Part shown: positions 8,893 through 19,569 of the stretch, in pieces
Layout of the letters: every line of letters starts with the position of its first letter
How positions within the stretch are numbered: the stretch's first letter is position 1
NCBI GenBank assembly: GCA_910585995.1
Contig: CAJUGG010000102.1
Span: 1-64,000, forward strand
Reading direction: 5' to 3'
Length of the DNA: 64,000 nt
DNA from: an uncultured Lachnospiraceae bacterium
GTDB lineage: Bacteria; Bacillota; Clostridia; Lachnospirales; Lachnospiraceae
Made by a program: the position numbers and the translations under genes
Notes under the pieces: generated by a model
Database searches by the model: none
What the model was told of the DNA's origin: nothing
What the model saw: the letters and a program-made list of their open reading frames with translations, nothing else

Positions 8893-9001
8893 AAAAAACA
8901 GCATCTGTCCGAACGCAGCCCCCGGAAGGATTTTACAGAACGAAGTGAGGAAAATTCTTCCAGATGCTGGGGCCTAGGGAGGACGGATGCGGAACTTAAA
9001 T
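8893..9001 (+). repeat. Leader element (family 2) copy A, upstream of PfkB kinase
   Basis: Starts AAAAAACAGCATCTGTCC and ends GGACGGATGCGGAACTTAAA, directly followed by the ribosome binding site (TGGAG) of the kinase gene. The two ends form a stem (GCATCTGTCC with GGACGGATGC, one G-U pair) and an inner hairpin pairs GGAAGGATTTT with AAAATTCTTCC. The same element is found at 16855-16961, 44996-45103 and 55145-55252, always in this orientation with respect to the following gene. It could be an RNA leader or a miniature element that carries the end of a leader. Confidence 0.75.
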
Positions 9002-9015
9002 GGAGAAATACGTAT

Positions 9016-9918
9016 ATGAAAAAAGTTTTGGTAATTGGGTCTACGGTGGTGGATGTTATTATCTATCTGGATCATCTGCCGAAGACCAGTGAAGATGTGC
9101 ATGTGCTGAGACAGACGATGTCTCTGGGGGGATGTGCTTATAATGTGTCAGATATGATCCGGCTTTTTGAAGTTCCTTATACTTTGTTTTCGCCGGTGGG
9201 ACACGGGACTTATGGGCATTTTGTGCGGGAGGCTTTGAAAGAGAAAGGAGTCACAACGCCTCTTCCCACACCGGATCAGGACAATGGATGTTGTTATTGT
9301 TTTGTGGAGGCTTCGGGAGAGCGGACCTTTATCTGTCATCATGGAGCGGAATATCTCTTTTATCCGGAATGGTTTTCACTGCTAGATCCCGACGAGATTG
9401 ACAGTGTCTATATCTGCGGCTTAGAGATCGAGGAGACCACGGGCGGAACGGTCGTGGAATATCTGGAAAACCATCCTGCCTATCAGATCTATTTTGCACC
9501 TGGTCCCAGAATCCATATTATTTCCGGAGAGTTAATCGAACGTATATTCGATCTGTCGCCGATCTTACATCTCAACGAGACGGAAGCGACCACCTTTACC
9601 GGAGCATCCACGGTGGAACAGGCGGCACATGTCCTGTATGAGCGGACCAAAAATACCGTAATCGTCACCTTAGGGGAACACGGCGCTTATTATGACGACG
9701 GGACACACGCCGCACATATTCCGGGAGTAAAGGCCAATCAGGTGGATACCATCGGCGCCGGAGATGCCCATATGGGAGCTGTGATCTCCCGCCTCAAACA
9801 GGGAGCTTCCATAGAACAGGCCATCGCAGACGCCAACCGAATCTGTGCAGCCGTGGTGGAGACGGACGGAGCGCTCCTAACCAGAGAACGATTTTTGGAA
9901 CTGACGAAAAAAGCATAA
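9016..9918 (+). CDS. PfkB/ribokinase-family sugar or nucleoside kinase
   Basis: 300 residues, usual length for the family. The N terminus has the VIGSTVVDVIIYLDHLP strand and the GG motif of substrate binding (SLGGCAYNV). The C-terminal signature with catalytic Asp is VDTIGAGDAHMGAVIS. Members phosphorylate fructose, ribose, pseudouridine, adenosine and similar compounds. The exact substrate is not resolvable here, though proximity to a nucleoside operon would fit a nucleoside or pentose. It is preceded by the family 2 leader element and ends in a strong terminator, so it is probably monocistronic. Confidence 0.85.
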   Translation: MKKVLVIGSTVVDVIIYLDHLPKTSEDVHVLRQTMSLGGCAYNVSDMIRLFEVPYTLFSPVGHGTYGHFVREALKEKGVTTPLPTPDQDNGCCYCFVEASGERTFICHHGAEYLFYPEWFSLLDPDEIDSVYICGLEIEETTGGTVVEYLENHPAYQIYFAPGPRIHIISGELIERIFDLSPILHLNETEATTFTGASTVEQAAHVLYERTKNTVIVTLGEHGAYYDDGTHAAHIPGVKANQVDTIGAGDAHMGAVISRLKQGASIEQAIADANRICAAVVETDGALLTRERFLELTKKA

Positions 9919-9922
9919 GAGA

Positions 9923-9959
9923 AGCCCCGGAGGAACTCTCGATTCCTCCGGGGCTTTTT
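9923..9959 (+). terminator. Intrinsic terminator after PfkB kinase
   Basis: A 13-bp GC-rich stem (AGCCCCGGAGGAA / TTCCTCCGGGGCT) with a short loop, followed by TTTTT. It lacks an A-run on the left side, so it works on plus-strand transcripts. Confidence 0.9.
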
Positions 9960-9985
9960 GATCTCTCACTAATCTGACTGACCGA

Positions 9986-12900
9986 TTATTCTGCTCCGTA
10001 AAGCGTCTTTAATTTATTCAGATAGTTGTATCTTGCTTTTGCTTCGCCTTCGTTCTTCTCGAACAGTTTTGCAGCTCTCTCCGGATTTGCACGTTTCAGA
10101 GCGTTGTAACGTACCTCTCCATCGAGGAATGCCTGGTAATCTCCGGTCGGCTCTTTGGAATCCAGAGCAAATGCATCCTTGCCTTCTGCTGCCAGAGCAG
10201 GATTGTAACGGAAGCAATGCCAGTAACCAGCCTCAACTGCCAGCTGCTCTTCGGTCTGAGCCTTGCTCATACCTTTCTTGATACCATGGTTGATACATGG
10301 AGCATAAGCGATGATCAGGGATGGTCCCGGATATGCCTCAGCCTCAGCAATTGCCTTGACGCACTGATTGAAGTCAGCACCCATGGAAATCTGTGCCACA
10401 TACACATAGCCATAGCTCATAGCGATGGAAGCTAAGTCTTTCTTCTTCACATCTTTGCCGCCTGCTGCGAACTGTGCGATCGCACCGGTCGGAGTTGCTT
10501 TGGAAGCCTGTCCGCCTGTATTGGAATACACCTCGGTATCAAATACCATAATATTGATATCTTTGCCGGAAGCAAGCACATGGTCTACGCCGCCGAATCC
10601 AATATCATATGCCCATCCGTCGCCGCCGAAGATCCACTGGGACTTCTTAGCGAGGAACTCTTTGTCTTTTAAGATCACCTGTGCTTTGTCACAGCCGCAA
10701 GCCTCTAATGCTGCCACCAGTTTATCGGTTGCTGCACCATTGGTTGCTCCGCAAGCATAGGTATCAAGCCACTCTTTTGCAGCCGCTTTTACGTCTTCTT
10801 TCTCAGCGTTAGCAGCCAGATCCTCTACTTTGGTCTTCAGACCGCCGCGGATTGCATTCTGTGCCAACAGCATACCATAACCAAACTCAGCCGCATCCTC
10901 AAACAGAGAATTGCTCCATGCAGGACCTTGTCCCTTCTGATTGACGGTATATGGTGTGGATGGTGAAGAGTTGCCCCAGATCGAAGAACATCCGGTTGCA
11001 TTGGCGATATACATTCTGTCACCAAACAGCTGCGTAATCAGTTTTGCATAAGGTGTCTCGCCACAGCCAGCACATGCGCCGGAGAACTCTAACAGCGGAG
11101 TCTTGAACTGAGAACCTTTTACGGTAGCTTCTTTGAATTTTGCAATCACATCTGCTTTTTCCGGTAAGGTCACTGCATAGTCAAAGGCGGCCTGGCAGCC
11201 TGCATTAGCTTCCATATTGCCCATCTCGATCGCCTTGGCACCTTTCTTGCCTGGGCAGACATTGACACAGGAACCACATCCGGTACAATCATATGCAGAT
11301 ACCACAATCGCAAATTTCTTATCCGGCATACCGGTCATATCCAGTACCTGCATACCTTCTGGAACTTTTGCAGCTTCTTCTGCTGTCATAGCCACTGGGC
11401 GGATGACTGCGTGCGGACACACATAAGAACAACGGTTACACTGGATACAGTTCTCCGGATTCCATACCGGAATATTCACTGCAATACCACGTTTCTCATA
11501 TGCGGAAGTACCAGACGGAGTTGTGCCGTCCACATAATCGTTAAATGCGGATACTGGCAGAGTATTGCCTTCCTGAGCAGATACTTTAGACTGAATATTG
11601 TTTACAAAGTTCACAGCGTCCTGTCTGCCCTCTTTTGCCTGGATCATAGCAAGGCCTTCATCAGCCGCGTTCTTCCAGCTCTCCGGAACCTGAATCTCAA
11701 CAACCTGTTTTGCACCTTCGTCGATGGCTGCCCAGTTCTTAGCTACCACATCATCACCTTTGCGGCCGTAGGTTGCTTTTGCAGCAGCTTTCATCAGATC
11801 AATCGCCTGAGCCTCCGGGATAATGTCAGCTAATTTAAAGAATGCGGACTGTAAAATAGTATTGATACGAGTTGGTCCCATGCCGGTTTCGATACCGATC
11901 TTCACACCGTCGATCACATAGAATTTAATATTGTGGTTAGCGATAAATGCTTTCACCTGGCCCGGAAGATGCTTCTCAAGGCCTTCCATATCCCATGGGC
12001 AGTTCAGAAGGAATGTACCGCCATCCACTAACTCCTGTACCATGTTGTATTTGTTTACATAAGACGGATTGTGGCATGCTACAAAGTTCGCTTTGTGAAT
12101 TAAATATGTGGACTTAATTGGTTTCTTGCCAAAACGAAGGTGAGACATGGTCACACCGCCGGACTTCTTGGAGTCATAGTCAAAATATGCCTGTGCATAC
12201 ATATCGGTGTTGTCACCGATGATCTTGATGGAGTTCTTGTTCGCACCAACTGTACCATCTGCGCCGAGACCCCAGAACTTGCAGTTGATGGTTCCTTCTG
12301 GAGTAGTCACAAGCGGGCTGCCGATCTCCAGAGACAGATGGGTCACATCATCTACGATACCAATCGTGAATTTCTCTTTGGTGGTGTTGTTAAATACTGC
12401 TACGATCTGAGCAGGTGTGGTGTCTTTGGAACCAAGTCCATAACGTCCGGTAAAGATCGGGGTGTTGTTGAACTTCGTGCCTTTGAGTGCTGCAACCACA
12501 TCCAGATACAGAGGCTCGCCCTGTGCGCCTGGCTCTTTGGTTCTGTCCAGAACAGTGATCTGTTTTACAGAATCCGGAATCGCTTCAATCAGTGCTTTTG
12601 CGCTAAATGGTCTGTACAGACGTACTTTGACAACGCCGACTTTCTCGCCGGCAGCCATCAAATAGTCGATGGTCTCCTCGATGGTATCACATACGGAACC
12701 CATAGCGACGATGACTCTATCTGCATCTTTTGCACCATAGTAGTTAAATAATTTATAATCCGTACCAATCTTGGCATTAACTTTGTCCATATACTCCTGC
12801 ACGATTGCCGGCATTGCATCATAGTAAGGATTGCATGCCTCACGAGCCTGGAAGAAGATATCCGGGTTCTGTGCAGAACCTCTCTGGCATGGATGATTGG

Positions 12901-13528
12901 GATTCAGTGCATCTCTTCTGTATGCATCCACAGCATCCATATCCACCATATCTTTCAGATCTTCGTAATCCCACTGTTCAATCTTCTGGATCTCATGGGA
13001 GGTACGGAATCCATCAAAGAAATTGATAAAAGGAAGGCGGCCCTTGATGGCTGCACAGTGAGCAACCGGAGTCAGGTCCATAACCTCCTGTACACTGGAT
13101 TCACAGAGCATCGCTGCGCCGGTCTGACGGCAAGCATATACATCGGAGTGATCTCCGAAGATGGAAAGTGCGTGACTTGCAAGAGCACGCGCGGATACAT
13201 TAAACACACCTGGAAGTCTCTCGCCTGCTACTTTGTACAGGTTCGGGATCATCAGTAAAAGACCCTGGGAAGCAGTAAAGGTAGTCGTAAGAGCACCTGC
13301 TGCCAGAGAGCCATGTACAGCACCTGCTGCACCTGCTTCGGACTGCATCTCTGTCACTTGTACGGTCTGTCCAAAGATGTTCGTCCTTCCCTGGGTTGCC
13401 CATTCATCTGTTGCTTCTGCCATTACAGATGAAGGTGTGATTGGATAGATTGCAGCAACATCTGAATATGCATAAGATGCATGAGCGGCTGCATGGTTTC
13501 CATCCATGGTTTTCATTTTTCTGGCCAT
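9986..13528 (-). CDS. nifJ: Pyruvate:ferredoxin (flavodoxin) oxidoreductase
   Basis: A 1180-residue single-chain enzyme that converts pyruvate and CoA to acetyl-CoA and CO2 with reduction of ferredoxin, central to anaerobic fermentation. Domain order fits the family: the N-terminal pyruvate-binding domain with YPITPSSVMAE, the gamma-type domain, a ferredoxin insert with two 4Fe-4S motifs (CIQCNRCSYVCP and CTGCGSCVNVCP), and the TPP-binding domain with CAGCGETPY and GDGWAYDIG. The ATG at 13528 is chosen because GAGGAGG lies seven bases upstream; the upstream in-frame ATG at 13546 overlaps that site. It has its own promoter, next to the dnaJ stop codon. Confidence 0.97.
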   Translation of the reverse strand: MARKMKTMDGNHAAAHASYAYSDVAAIYPITPSSVMAEATDEWATQGRTNIFGQTVQVTEMQSEAGAAGAVHGSLAAGALTTTFTASQGLLLMIPNLYKVAGERLPGVFNVSARALASHALSIFGDHSDVYACRQTGAAMLCESSVQEVMDLTPVAHCAAIKGRLPFINFFDGFRTSHEIQKIEQWDYEDLKDMVDMDAVDAYRRDALNPNHPCQRGSAQNPDIFFQAREACNPYYDAMPAIVQEYMDKVNAKIGTDYKLFNYYGAKDADRVIVAMGSVCDTIEETIDYLMAAGEKVGVVKVRLYRPFSAKALIEAIPDSVKQITVLDRTKEPGAQGEPLYLDVVAALKGTKFNNTPIFTGRYGLGSKDTTPAQIVAVFNNTTKEKFTIGIVDDVTHLSLEIGSPLVTTPEGTINCKFWGLGADGTVGANKNSIKIIGDNTDMYAQAYFDYDSKKSGGVTMSHLRFGKKPIKSTYLIHKANFVACHNPSYVNKYNMVQELVDGGTFLLNCPWDMEGLEKHLPGQVKAFIANHNIKFYVIDGVKIGIETGMGPTRINTILQSAFFKLADIIPEAQAIDLMKAAAKATYGRKGDDVVAKNWAAIDEGAKQVVEIQVPESWKNAADEGLAMIQAKEGRQDAVNFVNNIQSKVSAQEGNTLPVSAFNDYVDGTTPSGTSAYEKRGIAVNIPVWNPENCIQCNRCSYVCPHAVIRPVAMTAEEAAKVPEGMQVLDMTGMPDKKFAIVVSAYDCTGCGSCVNVCPGKKGAKAIEMGNMEANAGCQAAFDYAVTLPEKADVIAKFKEATVKGSQFKTPLLEFSGACAGCGETPYAKLITQLFGDRMYIANATGCSSIWGNSSPSTPYTVNQKGQGPAWSNSLFEDAAEFGYGMLLAQNAIRGGLKTKVEDLAANAEKEDVKAAAKEWLDTYACGATNGAATDKLVAALEACGCDKAQVILKDKEFLAKKSQWIFGGDGWAYDIGFGGVDHVLASGKDINIMVFDTEVYSNTGGQASKATPTGAIAQFAAGGKDVKKKDLASIAMSYGYVYVAQISMGADFNQCVKAIAEAEAYPGPSLIIAYAPCINHGIKKGMSKAQTEEQLAVEAGYWHCFRYNPALAAEGKDAFALDSKEPTGDYQAFLDGEVRYNALKRANPERAAKLFEKNEGEAKARYNYLNKLKTLYGAE

Positions 13529-13588
13529 TTTGTCATTCCTCCTCATTTCTTTGAATAAGACTTTGTTACGTTCTTATCATACGGATTT

Positions 13589-13617
13589 ATTTTATCACAG
13601 TTCGTCTGGATTGTCCA
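13589..13617 (-). promoter_or_regulatory. Predicted sigma-A promoter for pyruvate:ferredoxin oxidoreductase
   Basis: On the minus strand TGGACA (13612-13617), a 17-bp spacer and TAAAAT (13589-13594). The -35 lies only two bases from the dnaJ stop codon. Confidence 0.75.
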
Positions 13618-13619
13618 TT

Positions 13620-14792
13620 TTAATCTTCTAAGGTTTCCTTCAATTTTTCCATAAATCCCTTTTTCTTTTGCTTGACGGTGCCATCTTTTTTCTGATTCAG
13701 AGAATTGCCGCTCTCTAAATCGTATTCTTTTAATGCCTCTTTTGCCGCATGGCTTAGATTGGTGGGCACCTGGACCACTAAGGTGACATAGTGATCTCCG
13801 CGCATATTTTTATTTCGAAGGGACGGCATGCCTTTTCCGCGCAGCCGGACTCTGGTATCCGTCTGGGTCCCGGCTTTGACATCGTACTCCACTTCTCCGT
13901 CCACGGTCTTGATACGGATGGTGCCTCCAAGCGTCGCTACAGGGAACGAGATATTGACCACAGAGAAAATATCCATATCCTGTCTCTGGAACAGTGTATG
14001 ACGGGATACCATCACTTCCACCAAAAGGTCTCCCCTCGGACCACCGTGGATGCCAGGCTCGCCTTTTTCCCGGATCCTGATACTCTGCCCATTGTCAATA
14101 CCGGCCGGAATCGTAACCGAGATCTTTTTCTTGCTCGCAATATAGCCGGTTCCATAGCAATCCGGACATTTTTCCTTGATAATCTTACCTGTCCCGTTAC
14201 AGTCAGGGCAAGGACGTACATTCTGCACCATGCCGAATAAGGACTGCTGGGTATAGACCACCTGTCCTTTGCCGCCGCACTTGCTGCAGGTCTGTGCCGT
14301 GGTCCCTGGCTTCGCCCCGGAGCCGCCGCAGGTCTTGCACTCATCTTTTAATGTCAGCTCTAACTCTTTCTCACATCCTTTTACTGCCTCTTCAAATGTA
14401 ATCCGCACACTGGCGCGCACATCTACGCCCCGCATGGGTCCGTTGCTGTTTCTTCTGCTCCTGCCTCCGCCAAACAGATCCCCAAAGATATCGCCAAAGA
14501 TATCGCCCATATCTGCGCCGGAAAAATCAAAACCGCCGAAGCCTCCGCCCCCGCCGCCTTGTTCAAACGCCGCATGGCCAAACTGATCATATTTACGTCT
14601 CTTATCTGCATCGCTTAATACGGCGTATGCCTCGGAGGCTTCTTTAAATTTTTTCTCTGCCTCCTGATCACCTGGATTCATATCCGGATGATATTTTTTC
14701 GCCAATTTTCGATATGCACTTTTAATCGCAGACTCATCCGCACTTTTCTCTACACCAAGGACTTCATAATAGTCTCTCTTCGTCTCTGCCAT
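13620..14792 (-). CDS. dnaJ: Chaperone DnaJ (Hsp40)
   Basis: 390 residues with all type I Hsp40 parts: J domain with the HPD motif (KKYHPDMN), Gly/Phe-rich linker ([10 protein letters not shown]), four CxxCxGxG zinc repeats ([32 protein letters not shown]) and the C-terminal substrate-binding domains. It stimulates the ATPase of DnaK and delivers unfolded clients. The ATG at 14792 has GAGGTGG eight bases upstream; a GTG that lies within this ribosome binding site would give a 4-residue longer form and is rejected. It is the last gene of the heat-shock operon, 165 nt behind dnaK. Confidence 0.97.
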   Translation of the reverse strand: MAETKRDYYEVLGVEKSADESAIKSAYRKLAKKYHPDMNPGDQEAEKKFKEASEAYAVLSDADKRRKYDQFGHAAFEQGGGGGGFGGFDFSGADMGDIFGDIFGDLFGGGRSRRNSNGPMRGVDVRASVRITFEEAVKGCEKELELTLKDECKTCGGSGAKPGTTAQTCSKCGGKGQVVYTQQSLFGMVQNVRPCPDCNGTGKIIKEKCPDCYGTGYIASKKKISVTIPAGIDNGQSIRIREKGEPGIHGGPRGDLLVEVMVSRHTLFQRQDMDIFSVVNISFPVATLGGTIRIKTVDGEVEYDVKAGTQTDTRVRLRGKGMPSLRNKNMRGDHYVTLVVQVPTNLSHAAKEALKEYDLESGNSLNQKKDGTVKQKKKGFMEKLKETLED

Positions 14793-14830
14793 AATGCATC
14801 CCACCTCTCATCCTGCTGCAACAACCAACC

Positions 14831-14908
14831 ATCGCACAGCCGAACACCCACGATCAATAAACCTTATCTTATCTGGTTTTATCAACCGTGGGTATCCGCC
14901 TGCGCGAC
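14831..14908 (-). other. Long hairpin in the dnaK-dnaJ intercistronic region
   Basis: Bases 14831-14863 pair with 14875-14908 around an ~11-nt loop. Most mismatches are transitions that become G-U pairs in the minus-strand transcript, the strand in which the operon is read. No T-tract follows, so an RNA-stability or processing element that separates dnaK and dnaJ expression is more likely than a terminator. Confidence 0.6.
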
Positions 14909-14969
14909 ACCACTTCCCGCAATCTATCTTATTCGCTGCGGCATCTGTCTGCCGCCTGAACTATCTTGA

Positions 14970-16961
<1,992 letters not shown>

Positions 16962-16969
16962 GATTGCTG

Positions 16970-17587
16970 TTAGTTTGCTACTTTTACCATGCTGTACCGA
17001 AGTACGGCATCTTTATATTGATAACCCTTTTGAAGCTCTTCTACGACGATGTTCTCGCCAAGTTCTTCATCATCCACATGCATGACTGCATTGTGGAAAT
17101 CGGGATCAAATTCTTTTCCCACGGCTTCAATTGGGGTAACACCTAGTTCTGTCAGAGCGGTCATCAGCTGTTTGTAGATCATCTCCATGCCGCTTGCGAT
17201 GGGATTTTCTTTTTCTTCCTCCGGGATGCTCTTGATCCCTCGCTCAAAACTGTCTACCACTGGCAGCAGTTTCTCGATGACGCTCTTGGCACCGATCGTG
17301 TACATCTGTGCTTTTTCTTTCTCCGTCCGGTTACGGAAATTTTCAAATTCTGCCAGCTGGCGTTTTACTTTGTCGGTCAGCTCTGCGATCTGTTCGTCTT
17401 TTTTATCCTTCTTCTCTCTCTTCTTGAAAAATCCTTTTTTCTCCTCAGTAGCTGCCTCTGGCTCTCCTTCCGCCGTCTCCTGCTCTATATCGGCTGGTTC
17501 TTCCTGAGCCTCATCGGTCTCTTTTGTCTCTTCGACTGGCTCCTCTGTCATGGTCTCTTCCTGTTCAAATTCTCTCTTTTCTTCCAC
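16970..17587 (-). CDS. grpE: Nucleotide exchange factor GrpE
   Basis: 205 residues. The first ~75 residues are a very acidic, low-complexity extension (Glu/Thr-rich) with a basic patch KKGFFKKREKKDKK, longer than in most GrpE proteins. Then follow the coiled coil (QLAEFENFRNRTEKEK) and the C-terminal beta domain ending LQKGYQYKDAVLRYSMVKVA, the family signature. GrpE exchanges ADP on DnaK. It sits 15 bases after hrcA and is followed by family 2 copy B before dnaK. Confidence 0.96.
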   Translation of the reverse strand: MEEKREFEQEETMTEEPVEETKETDEAQEEPADIEQETAEGEPEAATEEKKGFFKKREKKDKKDEQIAELTDKVKRQLAEFENFRNRTEKEKAQMYTIGAKSVIEKLLPVVDSFERGIKSIPEEEKENPIASGMEMIYKQLMTALTELGVTPIEAVGKEFDPDFHNAVMHVDDEELGENIVVEELQKGYQYKDAVLRYSMVKVAN

Positions 17588-17602
17588 TCTATCTCCGCCT
17601 TT

Positions 17603-18625
17603 CTATTTATGGAAAACGTCGTCTAACTGATCCATCAACGTCTTCAGCGTACCCATCACATTTTCATAGTCCATTCTCTTCGGGCCAATGATCCCGATGG
17701 TGCCTTGTAAGCCCTGGCCAAGCTCATACGTAGCAGTTACAACACTACAATCTTTCATGCTCTGAATCGGCGACTCGCTCCCAATATATACCTGAATCCC
17801 TTTTTCATCTTTATTCAGAGTCTCTGTCACCAGCTCTGCCAGCATCTGTTTTTCTTCCAGAGTCTGAATCAGCTCGCTGGCTTTTCCATTATCGCTTAGT
17901 TCCGGATAACGGAAAATATTGGTCGCACCGCCTGTATAGATCTCCATTCCTTCATCAGAGTGAATCGCTTCTGCCACAGCATCCACTACGTCACTGACAA
18001 TATTACTATGGATGCCTGCCTGTTCTTTCATACTGGAAATCATCTGTAAATTAATCTCTGCGATGGTCTTTCCATTGAGCATGGTGTTCAACAGGATATT
18101 CAGCTTCAGGATCGCTTCCTCATCGAGTTCTTCACAGATGGGAATTAATTTGTTTCGAATCACATTCCCTTCCGCAACGATTACTGCTAAGATCTGATTT
18201 TCATCCACCCGCGACAACTGTATAAACTTCACTTTATTTTGATGATATTGCGGCGCTGAGATCATCGTGGCGTAATTGGTATTGCTGGCAAGCACTTTTA
18301 CCACATTCTTCAGCACTTGTTCTAGCTTATCCGTCCGCCGAATCATCAGTTCTTTCAGTTCAGTCACTTCTCGTTCCTTTTCCTGCATCAAATGATCCAC
18401 ATACAGGCGATAACCTTTATCCGAAGGAATCCTCCCGGCGGAAGTGTGGGGCTGGAGAATATAGCCCATCTCTTCTAAGTCCGACATCTCATTACGGATG
18501 GTAGCGGAGCTTAATTTCAGGCCAGAATACTTGGAGATGGTTCTGGACCCTACGGGTTCTCCGGTTTCCAGATAGGTCTGGATAATCGCATGCAGAATCT
18601 TTAGTTTTCTCTCATCCAGATCCAT
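17603..18625 (-). CDS. hrcA: Heat-inducible transcription repressor HrcA
   Basis: 340 residues: an N-terminal winged helix (LKILHAIIQTYLETGEPVGS, then SSATIRNEMSDLEEMGYI and HTSAGRIPSDKGYR, both highly conserved in HrcA) followed by the GAF-like domain and C-terminal IGIIGPKRMDY. It represses the class I heat-shock operon by binding CIRCE. A perfect CIRCE lies 25-51 bp upstream of its start, so it is autoregulated together with grpE, dnaK and dnaJ. The start is preceded by AGGAGGG. Confidence 0.97.
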   Translation of the reverse strand: MDLDERKLKILHAIIQTYLETGEPVGSRTISKYSGLKLSSATIRNEMSDLEEMGYILQPHTSAGRIPSDKGYRLYVDHLMQEKEREVTELKELMIRRTDKLEQVLKNVVKVLASNTNYATMISAPQYHQNKVKFIQLSRVDENQILAVIVAEGNVIRNKLIPICEELDEEAILKLNILLNTMLNGKTIAEINLQMISSMKEQAGIHSNIVSDVVDAVAEAIHSDEGMEIYTGGATNIFRYPELSDNGKASELIQTLEEKQMLAELVTETLNKDEKGIQVYIGSESPIQSMKDCSVVTATYELGQGLQGTIGIIGPKRMDYENVMGTLKTLMDQLDDVFHK

Positions 18626-18649
18626 GATCTCCCTCCTTTTTGGGGCTTG

Positions 18650-18676
18650 TTAGCACTCGGTGATTAAGAGTGCTAA
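18650..18676. promoter_or_regulatory. CIRCE operator (HrcA binding site)
   Basis: TTAGCACTC (18650-18658), a 9-bp spacer and GAGTGCTAA (18668-18676), a perfect match to the consensus inverted repeat. It lies between the predicted promoter and the hrcA start. Confidence 0.97.
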
Positions 18677-18689
18677 CATTGCTGAGATA

Positions 18690-18719
18690 AAGATAGCACT
18701 GACAGGGGGGATTTGTCAA
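18690..18719 (-). promoter_or_regulatory. Predicted sigma-A promoter of the hrcA-grpE-dnaK-dnaJ operon
   Basis: On the minus strand TTGACA (18714-18719), an 18-bp spacer and TATCTT (18690-18695), placing the transcription start just ahead of CIRCE. Confidence 0.8.
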
Positions 18720-18759
18720 TAGGTTTGTTGGTTTTTTTTAAATTTAATTTTTGGGGGAC

Positions 18760-19021
18760 GGAACTGCCGCGAGCTGCGGCACCTGCGGATGGCGGCTGGG
18801 ACTGGCTGAAAAAGGGGCGTGGGGGTGGACAAATGTCTGCATAGAGTGTATCGGACAGTCACTCGATTCTGTTCGCCTTATTCGGACACAAGTGTCCGCC
18901 TAAGTCGTACAGAATCAAGCAACAGTCCGCTCCAATCTACACAGCACTATTTGTCCACCCCCACGCCCCTTTTTCAGCAGCCCCAGCGCCATCCGCAGAC
19001 GCCACAGCTCGCGGCAGTTCC
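18760..19021. repeat. Palindromic element, family 1 copy 2 (inverted core, ~70-bp arms)
   Basis: The family 1 core (about 18829-18953) is in reverse orientation to copy 1. Arms of about 70 bp flank it, from 18760 to about 18834 and from about 18948 to 19021. They pair with four transition mismatches and two one-base bulges, and include AAAAAGGGGCGTGGGGGTGG with its complement ending in CCCCTTTTT. That part alone would be a strong bidirectional terminator. Arm sequences share nothing with those of copies 1 and 4. Confidence 0.8.
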
Positions 19022-19184
19022 TGGTATTGTGGGAGTGCAGGGGGAAAAAGAGGGAGGGGATAAGGATGGAGGTGAGGACGTCGGTTAGGGGGAGGGAGCG
19101 GTGCAGGAGTTCGGTGTAATAGTCTGCTGCATCAATTAGTCTCTTTACTTTCTCCAATTTCTCCTGATCCAACACCGGAAACAT
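18915..19184 (-). CDS. Possible small protein, 3' end formed by the palindromic repeat (doubtful)
   Basis: An 89-codon frame with AAGGA six bases before its ATG, starting 21 bases after the small membrane protein gene. The N-terminal part (about residues 5-35, LDQEKLEKVKRLIDAAD and on) looks like a genuine amphipathic helix, whereas the last ~40 codons run through the arm and core of the family 1 repeat and are probably not native. It may be a real gene whose end was replaced when the repeat arrived, or a chance frame. No family recognised. Confidence 0.3.
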   Translation of the reverse strand: MFPVLDQEKLEKVKRLIDAADYYTELLHRSLPLTDVLTSILIPSLFFPLHSHNTRNCRELWRLRMALGLLKKGRGGGQIVLCRLERTVA

Positions 19185-19204
19185 CAACATTCCTTCTATG
19201 GTCT

Positions 19205-19366
19205 CTACTTCATCCCCCGATAAAAAGCAATACTTGCCAGTGCCAAAGCCATCGGCACGGCCGCATACCCCGCATTCACCCTTCCATGATGCCAAAGCAC
19301 ATATCCTGCCCCCACAAATGTCAAACTCACCAAAATCACACTCAGCCAAAACACCAATCTTCTCAT
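19205..19366 (-). CDS. Small two-helix membrane protein, function unknown
   Basis: 53 residues. After Met-Arg-Arg it has two hydrophobic segments (about 4-25 and 33-48) with a short polar turn HHGRVN between them, ending in a basic tail. The ATG is preceded by GGAGGTGAGGGG. I do not recognise a family. It lies alone among repeats: copy 2 of the family 1 palindrome downstream, the truncated copy 3 upstream. Confidence 0.55.
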   Translation of the reverse strand: MRRLVFWLSVILVSLTFVGAGYVLWHHGRVNAGYAAVPMALALASIAFYRGMK

Positions 19367-19491
19367 CCCCTCACCTCCCCTCCTAAAACACTCACATACC
19401 ACCACTTCGCCTACCAGCCCCAAGGTCCGCCGCAAGCCGCTGCTCCTGCATGGGACTAGAGGGCTTTGCGCGCAGGAGGTTTGGGGGGAAT

Positions 19492-19558
19492 ACGAATAGT
19501 GCTGTGTAGATTGGAGCGGACAATGTGCGAAGTTTGTATGAGCCAGGCGGACCCGTCG
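19492..19558. repeat. Truncated family 1 element (left half only)
   Basis: Carries AATAGTGCTGTGTAGATTGG and onwards, continuing to a GTTTGTATGAGCCAGGCGGA block shared with copy 1, then stops abruptly 12 bases from the end of the TPR lipoprotein gene. The right half and the inverted arm are missing, so this copy is a deletion derivative and probably cannot fold like the others. Confidence 0.75.
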
Positions 19559-19569
19559 CCCTCCCCCTT

